In this document: positions 1 to 8,467 of the stretch, one piece after another
How the letters are laid out: each line of letters begins with the position of its first letter
Numbering within the stretch: the first letter of the stretch is position 1
Source of the DNA: Alphaproteobacteria bacterium
Lineage (GTDB): Bacteria; Pseudomonadota; Alphaproteobacteria; Caulobacterales; Aquidulcibacteraceae
DNA length: 64,000 nt
Reading direction: 5' to 3'
NCBI GenBank assembly: GCA_030430715.1
Contig: JAUIJZ010000005.1
Coordinates: 1-64,000 of the forward strand
Made by a program: the position numbers and the translations under genes
The notes under the pieces: generated by a model
What the model saw: the letters and a program-made list of their open reading frames with translations, nothing else
Databases searched by the model: none
What the model was told of the DNA's origin: nothing

Positions 1-687
1 GAAGTTGATGTAGAGGCTAAGCGCACCGAAGGTGGTGGTCACAGCAGTCGCGCGCGCATCACCGCCCACCTGATAGTACATGAACTTCAGTCGCTGCGTG
101 TCGAACGCGGTCAAGCCAGCGAAGATCAGCACACCGATAACGGAGATCGCAAAACTCAGCGCTGAGCTTGCGATGAACATATTCACGATCGAGGCAATGA
201 TCAGACCGATCAGCCCCATGATGAGGAAAGTGCCCCAACCGCTCAGATCCTTCTTGGTCGTATAGCCCCAGAGGCTAAGCGCGCCGAAAGAAGCCGCGGT
301 CACCAAGAATGCCTTGGCAACGATAGCGATGCCGTCAGGCATGTTGCCGTACACGAGGACGATCGACCCCAGGCCGATTCCCATGAACGTCACAACGCTC
401 CAATAAACGATATTGGCGGCGATTGGAGATGGGTTCTTCATGACGAAGCTGGAGATGAGAAGGATCGCCAACGGGCCAAACATCACAACATAGCCAAGCG
501 GCGGCGCCAGCAAGGTCATGTAGAGCGCCGGCGTGGTGCCGACGACGTAAGCGAGTATGCCTGACAGAAGCAGGCCAAGACCCATCTTATTGTAGATGGC
601 CAGCATGAAGCTGCGCAGGCCGGCATCGACCGCCATGTCCGCGCGGCCGGTCGGAATCGACCGCGCCCCGGTGTGGTAGTCGCTCAT
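1..687 (-). CDS. Bax inhibitor-1/YccA family membrane protein (3' end outside window)
   Basis: The reverse strand reads open from an ATG at 687 to the left edge (229 codons), so the C-terminus is missing. The product begins MSDYHTGARS and contains about six to seven strongly hydrophobic segments separated by short loops, such as LGLLLSGILAYVV and SIVLVYGNMPDG. It ends within FDTQRLKFMYY, a typical late BI-1 (TMBIM, UPF0005) motif. The family comprises inner-membrane proteins, some of them calcium-leak channels; the bacterial YccA member interacts with the FtsH protease. A perfect AAGGAGG Shine-Dalgarno lies 7 bases before the ATG, which fixes the start. It is transcribed away from the PBP gene. 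The family call is firm; the specific role is unknown. Confidence 0.88.
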   Translation of the reverse strand, partial: MSDYHTGARSIPTGRADMAVDAGLRSFMLAIYNKMGLGLLLSGILAYVVGTTPALYMTLLAPPLGYVVMFGPLAILLISSFVMKNPSPIAANIVYWSVVTFMGIGLGSIVLVYGNMPDGIAIVAKAFLVTAASFGALSLWGYTTKKDLSGWGTFLIMGLIGLIIASIVNMFIASSALSFAISVIGVLIFAGLTAFDTQRLKFMYYQVGGDARATAVTTTFGALSLYINF

Positions 688-731
688 CAATTAACCTCCT
701 TGCCGCTGGGGAATCCTAGCGGCGTTCCCTA

Positions 732-762
732 ATTATATGGCTGCGCCGCCCTCCACGAGCAA
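732..762 (-). promoter_or_regulatory. Possible sigma-70 promoter for the BI-1 gene
   Basis: On the reverse strand an exact TATAAT (732-737) stands about 45 bases upstream of the start codon, in otherwise GC-rich DNA. A TTGCTC match (757-762) lies upstream with a long 19-base spacer. The -10 is convincing and the -35 is weak. The rest of 688-928 shows no gene. Confidence 0.35.
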
Positions 763-928
763 GAGAAAGCGGGCGCCTGTATCGGTTGCGCCTAAGCAGG
801 AGGCAGGCCACATTTCGCATGCGAACCAGTTGTGTCCTCACGCGTTACCGCAAGATGCTGCGGAACTTACACTGGAGGCAGGGACCGCGGTAGAATCGCG
901 CTAGATCGGCGCGAGAAAGTGAGCCGGG

Positions 929-3259
929 GTGGCTGACGAGAACGATCCTACCGGGCCGAATTCCGACCCGCCGCGCGCATCGAACGGAGATGCGCCTACT
1001 CCGCGTGAGCCAAGCGCAGCGGACGGCAACCCGTCTGCGCGCGAGACGCCAGCGGTCACGCCGCCTGAGCAAGCCTCAGAGCAACCCAGCGGCGATAGTG
1101 AAGCACAATTACCCTCCAATTATTTTCAAGAAAAAGCGTCCGAGCCGCCGCCCGAAACGGCGTCTCTCATCAATCGCGCCCGCGCGCGATTGGGCGCCGC
1201 CTATAGGGGGACTCGTGCATGGACGCAGCCGCGGCTCGTCGCCTTTACTGGCTCCGCACGCGCCTTTGGAGGCGAGATCCTTTCCCGGCTGCGGCGTATG
1301 CGCCCTCCACGCACCATGCGCGAAGCCGCAATCTGGAGCGGCTGGGCCGCCGGAGGCGTTCTGGCCGTCATCGTCGGCTTTTTTGTCTACGTTACCTGGG
1401 ACATGCCCTCCACCGACGACGTGTGGGAAGCAAGACAAGCACAATCGATCACTTTCTTGGATCGCAATGGCCATGTCATTTTGCGGGAAGGCGCTCAGAA
1501 CGCGCCTCCTGTCGATCTCGCATCGCTACCCCCATACGTCGCACAAGCATTCATAGCGATCGAAGACCGCCGCTTCTACAATCATTGGGGCGTCGATGTT
1601 TCTGGCATGATGCGTGCGGCGGCGGAAAACCTCCGTTCGGGCCGGGTCGTCCAGGGCGGCTCGACAATGACACAGCAGCTCGCCAAGAACCTCTTTCTCA
1701 CCAATGAACGCTCGTGGCGACGCAAATTCCAGGAAATGGCGCTTGCGGTTTGGCTTGAGGGCCGTTTCAGCAAGGATGAAATCCTCGCGCTTTACCTATC
1801 GCGGGTTTATTTTGGCGCCGGCGCCTACGGTGTCGAAGCCGCTGCGGAGCGCTATTTTGATCGTCCTGCGCGCGAACTAACATTATTGCAATCGGCCATG
1901 CTGGCCGGACTTGTTAAGGCGCCTTCGCGCCTCAATCCGGCGCGTCAGGATATAGCCGCCGCTCGCGATCGCGCCGAACTCGTCCTCGCTAACATGGTGC
2001 AGGAAGGCTTCATCAGCGACGCCGAGCGCCATGCAGCGATGCAAGAAGAACTCGTCATCAGCCGGCGCAATCCTGCTGGTGTCCTCGGCTATTACCGCGA
2101 TTGGGTCGACCCCCTGCTCAACGAGGTTATCGGCGCACAACGCGACGACTTCATTATCGAGACGACGCTCGACCTTGCAGCGCAGCGCGCAGCGGCCGAA
2201 GCGGTGGAGGAAGTTCTCGCCGAGCAGGGCGAAGACCGTCGCGCCGGCCAAGGCGCCGCACTTGTGCTTGACGATACAGGCGGCGTGCGGGCGATGGTTG
2301 GCGGACGGGATTACGATGTGAGCCAATTCAACCGCGTCACGCAAGCGCGACGTCAGCCTGGCTCATCCTTCAAGTTTTTCATCTATCTCGCCGCGATGGA
2401 GAATGGCCTCACACCCTGGAGCATCCGTGAGGACGCGCCGATCACCATTTCGATAGAGGGTCAGCCGGACTGGACGCCCGGCAATTACACGCACGAATAT
2501 CATGGGGCGGTTTCTCTGGCGTCCGCCTTCTCGAACTCATTCAACATGGTGGCGATCCGCGTCGCCAACGAAGTCGGCGGCGACAATGTGATCGACGTTG
2601 CGCGCCGTCTTGGCGTTCAATCGCCACTGCACAATTATCACTCGTTGGCCCTGGGCGCTCAGGAAGTCACATTACTGGAAATGACACAGGCCTACGGCGC
2701 CATGGCAAGCGAAGGCATGCCTGTTGAAGCACATGGCATCATCCGCATTCGTCGCGCCAACGCCAATGAGACCATGTGGAGTTGGCGACCCGAGCGCGCC
2801 CTCCGCGTCATCGATGAGCAGCCGCTGCGCTACATGAACATGATCATGCGCAGAACCGTGGAATCAGGAACAGGCACGCGCGCGCGTCTTGAGAACCGCG
2901 AAGTCGGTGGGAAAACCGGCACCGGCAATGATTACCGCGACGCTTGGTTCATTGGCTTCACACCTGGCATGGTTGCCGGCGTTTGGGTGGGCAACGACAA
3001 TTTCAGTGAAACCGGTCGCGTCACCGGCGGCTCATTGCCGGCGGAAATATGGGCGCGCATTATGCCAACTGCGCTGCGCAATTCTCCGTCACGGCCGCTG
3101 ATCATGCCAACCGACGAAGATTACAGCATTGGCGTCCCTGGCCCCGAAGTCGCCAGCGTCGCGGTTATCGGCGCGCCCATAGGCGCCGTGGTCGGCGCAC
3201 CTGCACCGCCACCACCCGACACGGAAGACCGCTCTCTCGACTTTGGCCCCGAAGGTTGA
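929..3259 (+). CDS. Bifunctional penicillin-binding protein 1A family (glycosyltransferase/transpeptidase)
   Basis: This is a 776-residue class A PBP, which polymerises lipid II glycan strands and cross-links the peptides in the periplasm. Residues 1-130 are a long Pro/Ala/Glu-rich cytoplasmic tail. One membrane anchor follows at about 137-157. The GT51 domain carries the catalytic Glu motif IEDRRFYNHWG (E212) and QGGSTMTQQLAKN. The transpeptidase domain has SSFK (nucleophile S479), SFN (537-539) and KTGTG (662-666). All catalytic motifs are intact. The start is GTG, chosen from the reading frame; only a weak GAG precedes it. The unusually long disordered N-tail is the odd feature. It converges on the N-acetylmuramidase gene. 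Paralogues are common in this group, so I give no gene symbol. Confidence 0.93.
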   Translation: MADENDPTGPNSDPPRASNGDAPTPREPSAADGNPSARETPAVTPPEQASEQPSGDSEAQLPSNYFQEKASEPPPETASLINRARARLGAAYRGTRAWTQPRLVAFTGSARAFGGEILSRLRRMRPPRTMREAAIWSGWAAGGVLAVIVGFFVYVTWDMPSTDDVWEARQAQSITFLDRNGHVILREGAQNAPPVDLASLPPYVAQAFIAIEDRRFYNHWGVDVSGMMRAAAENLRSGRVVQGGSTMTQQLAKNLFLTNERSWRRKFQEMALAVWLEGRFSKDEILALYLSRVYFGAGAYGVEAAAERYFDRPARELTLLQSAMLAGLVKAPSRLNPARQDIAAARDRAELVLANMVQEGFISDAERHAAMQEELVISRRNPAGVLGYYRDWVDPLLNEVIGAQRDDFIIETTLDLAAQRAAAEAVEEVLAEQGEDRRAGQGAALVLDDTGGVRAMVGGRDYDVSQFNRVTQARRQPGSSFKFFIYLAAMENGLTPWSIREDAPITISIEGQPDWTPGNYTHEYHGAVSLASAFSNSFNMVAIRVANEVGGDNVIDVARRLGVQSPLHNYHSLALGAQEVTLLEMTQAYGAMASEGMPVEAHGIIRIRRANANETMWSWRPERALRVIDEQPLRYMNMIMRRTVESGTGTRARLENREVGGKTGTGNDYRDAWFIGFTPGMVAGVWVGNDNFSETGRVTGGSLPAEIWARIMPTALRNSPSRPLIMPTDEDYSIGVPGPEVASVAVIGAPIGAVVGAPAPPPPDTEDRSLDFGPEG

Positions 3260-3282
3260 ACAGCCGCCGCCGCCTGAGCGGG

Positions 3283-4119
3283 CTATGCCATCGGGTTGGA
3301 TTTTAGCCGCTGGTAGGCTTGCGCCATTTTCACGTCGTACTGATTAGCCGCGTAGCCTGGACCATTGTAGGCGCGCGCGAACGCCGCCCAATCCTTACGC
3401 TGTAATTCATCTGTCAGATTGTTGGCGCGGACAAAGCCAACAAACGCATCAAGCTGGTCGCGCTCCGAACGCGCAAGCTTCGACACATATTCATGGGCGT
3501 TGGCCATGCCTAGATTCGAGAAATTCTGACCAAGCACTTGAAAGCGTCCGTAACTAGCGCTTTGCAACGCAGCCTCAGCGTTCAGTTCGAAAGCTTGCGC
3601 CAATTGCGCCCACCGATCAGCCTGGCTGCGTGGATAGCCACCCGGCGTGCGATTAGAAATGTTCGGATGGCTGGCATCGAATTGCGAGCTTGTTTTGCGC
3701 GAGAACAAATGCCGCTCGAACAAAATTATCGGCCTGCCATCGTTTGCAAAGCCGCCAAGCGGCCCTGACTCGACTTCAGCAACAGCCGCGACGGCTTCCC
3801 ATTCCGCGCCGAGTTGCTGCGCCACGGCTTCGAAATCGGCGCGCGTCAGCGGCGAGCGATCTTGGACCTTCAGGGATTCCAAATAGCTCCCCTGCTGTAT
3901 CGGCGGAACCGGAGCCGGCGGCGAAGCTGGCGGCAATGGCGCAACCGGAGGCGGAAGCGGCGGTGAAGGCGCTTGAGGCGCGGGCGTAATCGGCGGTGGC
4001 GACGCCGGAGGAGAAGGCGGCGGCGCAGGCGGCCTCGCTGGCGGTGGCGGCGGCGGCGGCGGTGAACTGGAGCGCGAGCGCCCAAAGATTAGCTGAAATA
4101 GCGCCGAGACTATGCTCAT
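3283..4119 (-). CDS. N-acetylmuramidase-domain protein with poly-proline N-terminus
   Basis: The product is 278 residues. A short hydrophobic N-terminus (MSIVSALFQLIFG) is followed by a proline/alanine tract (about residues 19-73, with runs of up to eight Pro). The C-terminal part resembles the N-acetylmuramidase family (PF11860) of phage endolysins: EVESGP with likely catalytic E117, GRPIILFERHLF, SYGRFQVLG and ARAYNGPGYA. It should cleave the MurNAc-GlcNAc bond of peptidoglycan. I chose the ATG at 4119 because GGAGG lies 5 bases upstream; the frame stays open to 4200 but without such a site. There is no clear cleavable signal peptide. It could be a host cell-wall enzyme or a domesticated phage lysin; no other phage genes are nearby. 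Confidence 0.8.
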   Translation of the reverse strand: MSIVSALFQLIFGRSRSSSPPPPPPPPARPPAPPPSPPASPPPITPAPQAPSPPLPPPVAPLPPASPPAPVPPIQQGSYLESLKVQDRSPLTRADFEAVAQQLGAEWEAVAAVAEVESGPLGGFANDGRPIILFERHLFSRKTSSQFDASHPNISNRTPGGYPRSQADRWAQLAQAFELNAEAALQSASYGRFQVLGQNFSNLGMANAHEYVSKLARSERDQLDAFVGFVRANNLTDELQRKDWAAFARAYNGPGYAANQYDVKMAQAYQRLKSNPMA

Positions 4120-4287
4120 GATCCCCTCCAGCCGGCTAGCGAGCGATCGCCCCGAGGCCCGTCCCTGGCCTCGCGCGGCGAGATACGTGGCGTTAACCAC
4201 ATCCGCGCCGCAGGCGAAAGTCAGAAGTGCGCAAAGCGCCCTTTCGTCGCCGCCACTCCACTGGCAATAAGGGTGCGCAGCAGCAGC

Positions 4288-4363
4288 GCCGCCTTAGCTC
4301 AGCTGGTAGAGCATCTGATTTGTAATCAGGGGGTCGGGGGTTCGAGTCCCTCAGGCGGCACCA
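4288..4363 (+). tRNA. tRNA-Thr (anticodon UGU)
   Basis: The 76 bases fold as a standard cloverleaf: acceptor GCCGCCT paired with AGGCGGC, a D-arm with AGCTGGTAGA, an anticodon stem TCTGA/TCAGG, the loop TTTGTAA giving anticodon TGT, and a T-arm with GGTTCGAGTCC. The discriminator is A and the CCA end is encoded. It decodes ACA (and other ACN codons by wobble). The region 4364-4577 downstream shows no supported gene. Confidence 0.97.
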
Positions 4364-4577
4364 CTGTTTTCAATGGCTTAGCCCCTACGATTTTCGTTCA
4401 TCCCCGGGCTTTCTCACCGCGCGACGAAACAAGGCGAAATTACACGCAATACGCGCAGGGACATGCGCGCCGAGCATCGGCAATACCGCCCCGCACGGCT
4501 TAGGCTCAAAATTTTTCTTGTACAACTGGCGACGCCCACGCTCGAAAGCCTTGCAGACGCCCAGACGGGCCTATTCC

Positions 4578-5585
4578 CTATCCGAACTTTTTACGCAGCA
4601 ACGGCGCAACTCGCGAGGAGAAAGCCTTGAGGAAACGAGCCTGGTCAGGACCAGGCGCATGGAAGACAAGATGATTGAAGCCTAGAGCGACGTATTCTCC
4701 TACGCGCTCCACCACCTCTTCGGGATCTGCGGATACAATCCAGCGTGATGCCGCACGTTCTACCGGCAACGCATCGGACAGCTTTTCCATTTCGAGCGGG
4801 TCTTCGACATTCATCTTCTCGTCTGGAGTCAGCGCCAACGCCGCCCAGTATCGAGTGTCTTGTAGCGCCTTGTCGCGGTCCTCATCGAACGACACCTTCA
4901 TCTCAATCATACGATCGAAACCCGGATCAGATGCGCGGCCAGAGGTTTCGAGACCTAGCTGAACATTCGGCAGCAAGGTCTCACGATAAAGTTCGCGCTT
5001 CTTGCCGCTCGTGCAAATGAAGCCATCGCCTTCCATACCCGCAAGCTTGGCGATGAATGGGCCTGCAGCCGCAATATAAATCGGCACCGGCTGCTGCGGC
5101 CGATCATAAATCGTCGCAACTTCAGTACGGTAGAATTGGCCCTCAAAGGACACACGTTCTTCAGCCCAGAGCGTTTTTATTAGCTTGATCGCTTCGCGAA
5201 ACCGCGCCGTACGTTCTTTTTGCTCAGGCCAGTGCATTCCCGAAGACGGTACTTCGTTCAAGGATTCGCCTGTGCCGATCCCCAATACGACGCGCCCTTC
5301 GAAAAGGCAGCCAAGAGTCCCAAAAGCTTGGGCGACGATCGATGGGTGGTGGCGAAACGTAGGCGTAAGCACGCTCGTTCCGATTGTAATTCGTGTGGTT
5401 CGAGCCCCCAAGGCGCCAAGCCACCCAAGAGAGTATGGCGCATGCCCCCCCGTATGACGCCAAGGTTGGAAATGATCGCTGATCCAGACTGAGTCCAGGC
5501 CAGCGCCTTCAGCCAAGACAGCGTAGTCTAGCAGCTCCCGGGGACCGAATTGCTCCGCTGACGCCTTATAACCGAGCTTGATCAC
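4578..5585 (-). CDS. LLM-class oxidoreductase, F420-dependent glucose-6-phosphate dehydrogenase-like
   Basis: The product is 335 residues and colinear with mycobacterial Fgd1 (336 residues) as I recall it. Shared blocks include KLGYKASAEQF, SDHFQPWRH, GHAP, LGTSVLTPTFR-type GTSVLTPTFR, GTGESLNE, DGFICTSGK, EMEKLSDALP, RWIVSADPEE and NHLVFHAPG. H38, W42 and E107 correspond to the Fgd1 active-site His40, Trp44 and Glu109. The two lysines and the arginine used for sugar-phosphate binding also appear conserved. Fgd transfers hydride from glucose-6-phosphate to coenzyme F420. I start at GTG 5585 because AAGGAT precedes it and the N-terminus then matches the family. A longer TTG start at 5639, abutting the TetR stop, is possible. 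Another LLM-family substrate cannot be excluded. Confidence 0.85.
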   Translation of the reverse strand: MIKLGYKASAEQFGPRELLDYAVLAEGAGLDSVWISDHFQPWRHTGGHAPYSLGWLGALGARTTRITIGTSVLTPTFRHHPSIVAQAFGTLGCLFEGRVVLGIGTGESLNEVPSSGMHWPEQKERTARFREAIKLIKTLWAEERVSFEGQFYRTEVATIYDRPQQPVPIYIAAAGPFIAKLAGMEGDGFICTSGKKRELYRETLLPNVQLGLETSGRASDPGFDRMIEMKVSFDEDRDKALQDTRYWAALALTPDEKMNVEDPLEMEKLSDALPVERAASRWIVSADPEEVVERVGEYVALGFNHLVFHAPGPDQARFLKAFSSRVAPLLRKKFG

Positions 5586-5639
5586 TTGTACCGATCCTTG
5601 AGCCCTATCAGAAACGGATCCGTCTCTGACGCGCACCAA

Positions 5640-6236
5640 TTATGATGAAGGTTCTGTTGCCGAGATTGAAGGCATTACAACGAGCTTATCGACAATTCTG
5701 GCTATATCTTGCGTAGATAAGGGCTCGCGCTGTCGAAGCCACCACGCCATGATCTCGATCATGGCAGAAACCGAAAACACGACGTTCAAGTCACCAGGAA
5801 GCCATGACTCAAAGACCTGCTCCTCGGCGGCGCGCCGCTGGGCGGCGCGCACAAACTCTTCTTTCAGCGTGGCTGCGGCGCCGCCGGTAAGCAGCGCCGC
5901 CCAGAGCTTGCGGTGTTCCCAAACATACGCGCAGAGCGCTTGAGACGAGGCGCGGCTATCGACGGTGTAAAGAATAGGGAGCGTCATCCCCAGCAAGCGC
6001 CGGATCTCGCTCGCTGTCACATCGTGCAGCAGCGCATCCTTATCGACATAGTGCCGGAAGAAAGTCGCGTAGCCGATGCCGGCCCGCGCAGTAATGTCCC
6101 GGATCGTGACCTGATCGAACGATTGCTCTTCGAGCAATGACAAGAGCGCATTGCAGAGCGCAGGCTTCGTCCGCGTCGTTCTCTTCTCTTTCGTAAGAGC
6201 AGACTCAGCGCCCGATTGTCGATTCACAAACTGCAC
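5640..6236 (-). CDS. TetR/AcrR family transcriptional regulator
   Basis: The product is 198 residues. The N-terminal helix-turn-helix (about residues 40-75: FDQVTIRDITARAGIGYATFFRHYVDKDALL) is the standard TetR DNA-binding signature. The C-terminal two-thirds is helical and presumably binds ligand and dimerises, with no recognisable ligand class. The Fgd-like gene follows it immediately on the same strand, and the cytochrome P450 is divergent across a 152-base spacer. The simplest inference is that it represses both the P450/ferredoxin unit and its own transcript. The exact start is uncertain: several codons upstream of the HTH could serve. Confidence 0.88.
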   Translation of the reverse strand: MQFVNRQSGAESALTKEKRTTRTKPALCNALLSLLEEQSFDQVTIRDITARAGIGYATFFRHYVDKDALLHDVTASEIRRLLGMTLPILYTVDSRASSQALCAYVWEHRKLWAALLTGGAAATLKEEFVRAAQRRAAEEQVFESWLPGDLNVVFSVSAMIEIMAWWLRQREPLSTQDIARIVDKLVVMPSISATEPSS

Positions 6237-6297
6237 CCTGAGCTACGAATACGCCCGCATTGATATACCATGTGCCGATAAGGCGCAATTTGGCTGA

Positions 6298-6327
6298 TTG
6301 ACACGGAACAAACCCAATCTCTATTTA
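6298..6327 (+). promoter_or_regulatory. Probable promoter of the cytochrome P450 gene with flanking repeats
   Basis: A perfect -35 TTGACA (6298-6303) is followed after 18 bases by TATTTA (6322-6327), about 60 bases upstream of the P450 ATG. It is bracketed by inverted ATTGATA/TATCAAT half-sites (6259-6265 and 6337-6343). Two direct copies of ATAAGGC (6278-6284 and 6342-6348) also lie around it. These are plausible operator elements for the divergent TetR protein. The promoter is well supported by sequence; the operator role is inference. Confidence 0.55.
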
Positions 6328-6388
6328 AACACTATGTATCAATAAGGCCTCGCGCCTTGGGACCGCATCGTCGCAGGAAGGAACAGCC

Positions 6389-7951
6389 ATGACCTCTGTT
6401 GATAAGGCCATACATTGGGACCCCTACAATCCTGCCTATTTCAACAATCCGCACCCCGTGTTCACACGCCTGCGCGAAGAGGCCCCCGTTTATTACAACG
6501 AGGAGTATGATTTTTACACGATCAGCCGGTACGAGGACGTGCAGGCAGGCTTGGCAGATTACCGCACCTTCAGCTCCAGCCGCGGCGATATTCTCGAGTT
6601 CATCAAGGCCAACAATCCTGTTCCCCCTGGCGTGTTCATCATGATGGACCCTCCGGTCCACACAGCATATCGCAGTCCGCTGACCCGATTTTTTACGCCA
6701 AAGAGGGTCGCATCGCTTGAACCGCAAATTCGCGATTTCTGCGCCAAATCACTGGATCCATTGATTGAGAGCGGTGAATTTAACTTCATCGAGAACCTCG
6801 GCAAAGAAATGCCGATGCGTGTCATCGGCATGCTGCTTGGCGTGCCGGAAGAAGACCTGAAAACCGTACAAAGCGATGCCGACGCCAAGCTTACAACGGA
6901 AGCTGGCAAGCCAATGGATCTCACAGAGCACACCTTCGTCGGCGCTGGCTTCGAAGATTACATCGACTGGCGCATGAAGAACCCGTCCGATGACGGCATG
7001 ACGGAGATGCTGAACCTCGAGTTCAAGGATGAGACCGGCGCTGTGCGCAAGCTGACGCGCGACGAAGTTGTCATTATTTGCAGCATGCTCGGCGCCGCCG
7101 GCAATGAAACCACCAACCGTTTGATTGGCTGGACCGGCAAAGTGCTTGCCGAGCACCCCGATCAACGCCGTCAAATCTACGAAAACCGAGCCCTGATTCC
7201 GCAAGCGATTGAGGAAATTCTTCGCTACGAACCTCCGGGCCCATCCGTGGCGCGCTACGTAGCCAAAGATGTTGAACTGCACGGTGTAAAAATTCCAGAA
7301 GGCAGCTCCGTTTGCATGCTTGTCGCCGCCGCAAACCGCGATGGACGCAAATTCGCCAATCCGAACAAATTCGACATTCAGCGCGAGCGTTTGCCTCACC
7401 TTACTTTCGGCCAGGGTTTTCACGCCTGCCTGGGCAATGCCTTGGCGCGCATTGAAGGCCGTATCGCCCTCGATGAAGTGCTAAACCGCTTCCCGGACTG
7501 GGAAGTCGACCTCGACAACGCCTATCTAACCTCGACCTCAACCGTGCGCGGCTGGGAGACGCTTCCGGCCTACACGTCAAAGGCAAAGCGGCGTCCGGGC
7601 GGCAAAAAAGCGGCGCAAGCCGCGCCGCAAGCCAACACACCCGCCCCCATTCCCGGCGCGGAAAGCTGGAAGCTCACGATGAAAACACCGATGGGCCCTC
7701 AAGAAATGACGGCCCATCTTGTACGGAAAGGCGACGCCTTAACCGGCCGGCTCGACAGCCCACAAGGCTCCGAAAGCATCAGCCATGGCAAGATTTCTGG
7801 AAATACTTTGACGTGGACCGTGTCGGTCACGAAGCCCGCCCCGATGCAATTGGGTTTCGAGGTACAAATCAACGACAATGCCCTCGCGGGCCACGCCAAA
7901 TTGGGCGCGTTCGGCAAGGCCGATATCGTCGGCGAACGCATTTCCTCTTGA
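6389..7951 (+). CDS. Cytochrome P450 with C-terminal beta-rich extension
   Basis: The product is 520 residues, versus about 400-420 for a soluble bacterial P450. The P450 fold is complete: I-helix GAAGNETT (235-242), ExxR (E276/R279), and heme-binding FGQGFHACLG with thiolate C347. P450s insert one oxygen atom into a C-H or similar bond using two electrons from a ferredoxin. After a Lys/Ala/Pro linker (about 397-423) comes a roughly 95-residue domain containing TPMGPQEM, GDALTGRLDSPQG, GNTLTWTV and KLGAFGKADIVGER. This looks like a small beta-barrel seen in no ordinary P450. A strong AGGAAGGA site precedes the ATG. The ferredoxin gene follows by 82 bases and is the likely redox partner. The substrate is unknown. 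Confidence 0.93.
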   Translation: MTSVDKAIHWDPYNPAYFNNPHPVFTRLREEAPVYYNEEYDFYTISRYEDVQAGLADYRTFSSSRGDILEFIKANNPVPPGVFIMMDPPVHTAYRSPLTRFFTPKRVASLEPQIRDFCAKSLDPLIESGEFNFIENLGKEMPMRVIGMLLGVPEEDLKTVQSDADAKLTTEAGKPMDLTEHTFVGAGFEDYIDWRMKNPSDDGMTEMLNLEFKDETGAVRKLTRDEVVIICSMLGAAGNETTNRLIGWTGKVLAEHPDQRRQIYENRALIPQAIEEILRYEPPGPSVARYVAKDVELHGVKIPEGSSVCMLVAAANRDGRKFANPNKFDIQRERLPHLTFGQGFHACLGNALARIEGRIALDEVLNRFPDWEVDLDNAYLTSTSTVRGWETLPAYTSKAKRRPGGKKAAQAAPQANTPAPIPGAESWKLTMKTPMGPQEMTAHLVRKGDALTGRLDSPQGSESISHGKISGNTLTWTVSVTKPAPMQLGFEVQINDNALAGHAKLGAFGKADIVGERISS

Positions 7952-8033
7952 TCCGCCTAAAGCGCGAGGCTGACGCCCGGAACATCACCTGCGCGCCCGC
8001 CGATCGCCGCCATCAGTGAGAGTATAACCAGAC

Positions 8034-8354
8034 ATGCCCAAAATCACCTTCATCGAAAGCGACGGCCGCGAGCACGAGATCGAAGCTCAGACTGGCGCCT
8101 CAGTCATGGAAATGGCCCGAGCACACAACGTTCCTGGGCTAGACGCCGATTGCGGCGGGGGCTGCTCATGCGGCACATGCCACGTCTATGTCAGACCCGA
8201 ATGGCGCACGCATATCGGCGAGCCAAACGAGTTTGAAGTCGCCACTTTAGAGTTCGCTGTCGACGTCGAGGCAAACAGCCGGCTCTCTTGCCAAATCAAA
8301 ATTACCGACCAACTTGACGGCTTGGTTGTCACGCTGCCCGCAAGCCAACGATAA
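8034..8354 (+). CDS. [2Fe-2S] ferredoxin, adrenodoxin/putidaredoxin type
   Basis: The product is 106 residues with the vertebrate-type/putidaredoxin cysteine pattern: C40-x5-C46-x2-C49 and a fourth ligand at C86 (RLSCQ). The surrounding sequence (VPGLDADCGGGCSCGTCHVYV) is characteristic of electron donors to class I P450s. One extra cysteine, C44, lies inside the cluster loop. It lies just downstream of the P450 on the same strand, so electron transfer to that enzyme is the natural inference. No dedicated ferredoxin reductase is adjacent. Confidence 0.95.
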   Translation: MPKITFIESDGREHEIEAQTGASVMEMARAHNVPGLDADCGGGCSCGTCHVYVRPEWRTHIGEPNEFEVATLEFAVDVEANSRLSCQIKITDQLDGLVVTLPASQR

Positions 8355-8467
8355 GTTTGGGCGAATGGGGCTCGTTCCCCGACGCCGACCGGGGTCAGCG
8401 GCGCTTGGCCGCATTTTCTCCACAGCGCTAGTGCGTGACATGTGCGGTGAACCAAAGGGGATTTCAG

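Noticed and set aside
4020-4065. GGC-rich repetitive stretch considered as a repeat element
   Set aside because: It is simply the codons of the proline tract of the muramidase on the reverse strand.
4273-4503. Small open frame across tRNA-Thr
   Set aside because: It reads through the tRNA gene and has no ribosome-binding site or motif.
5586-5639. TTG start at 5639 for the Fgd-like gene
   Set aside because: It would add 18 residues absent from the family; GTG 5585 has AAGGAT upstream and a matching N-terminus, though coupling to the TetR stop keeps the longer form possible.
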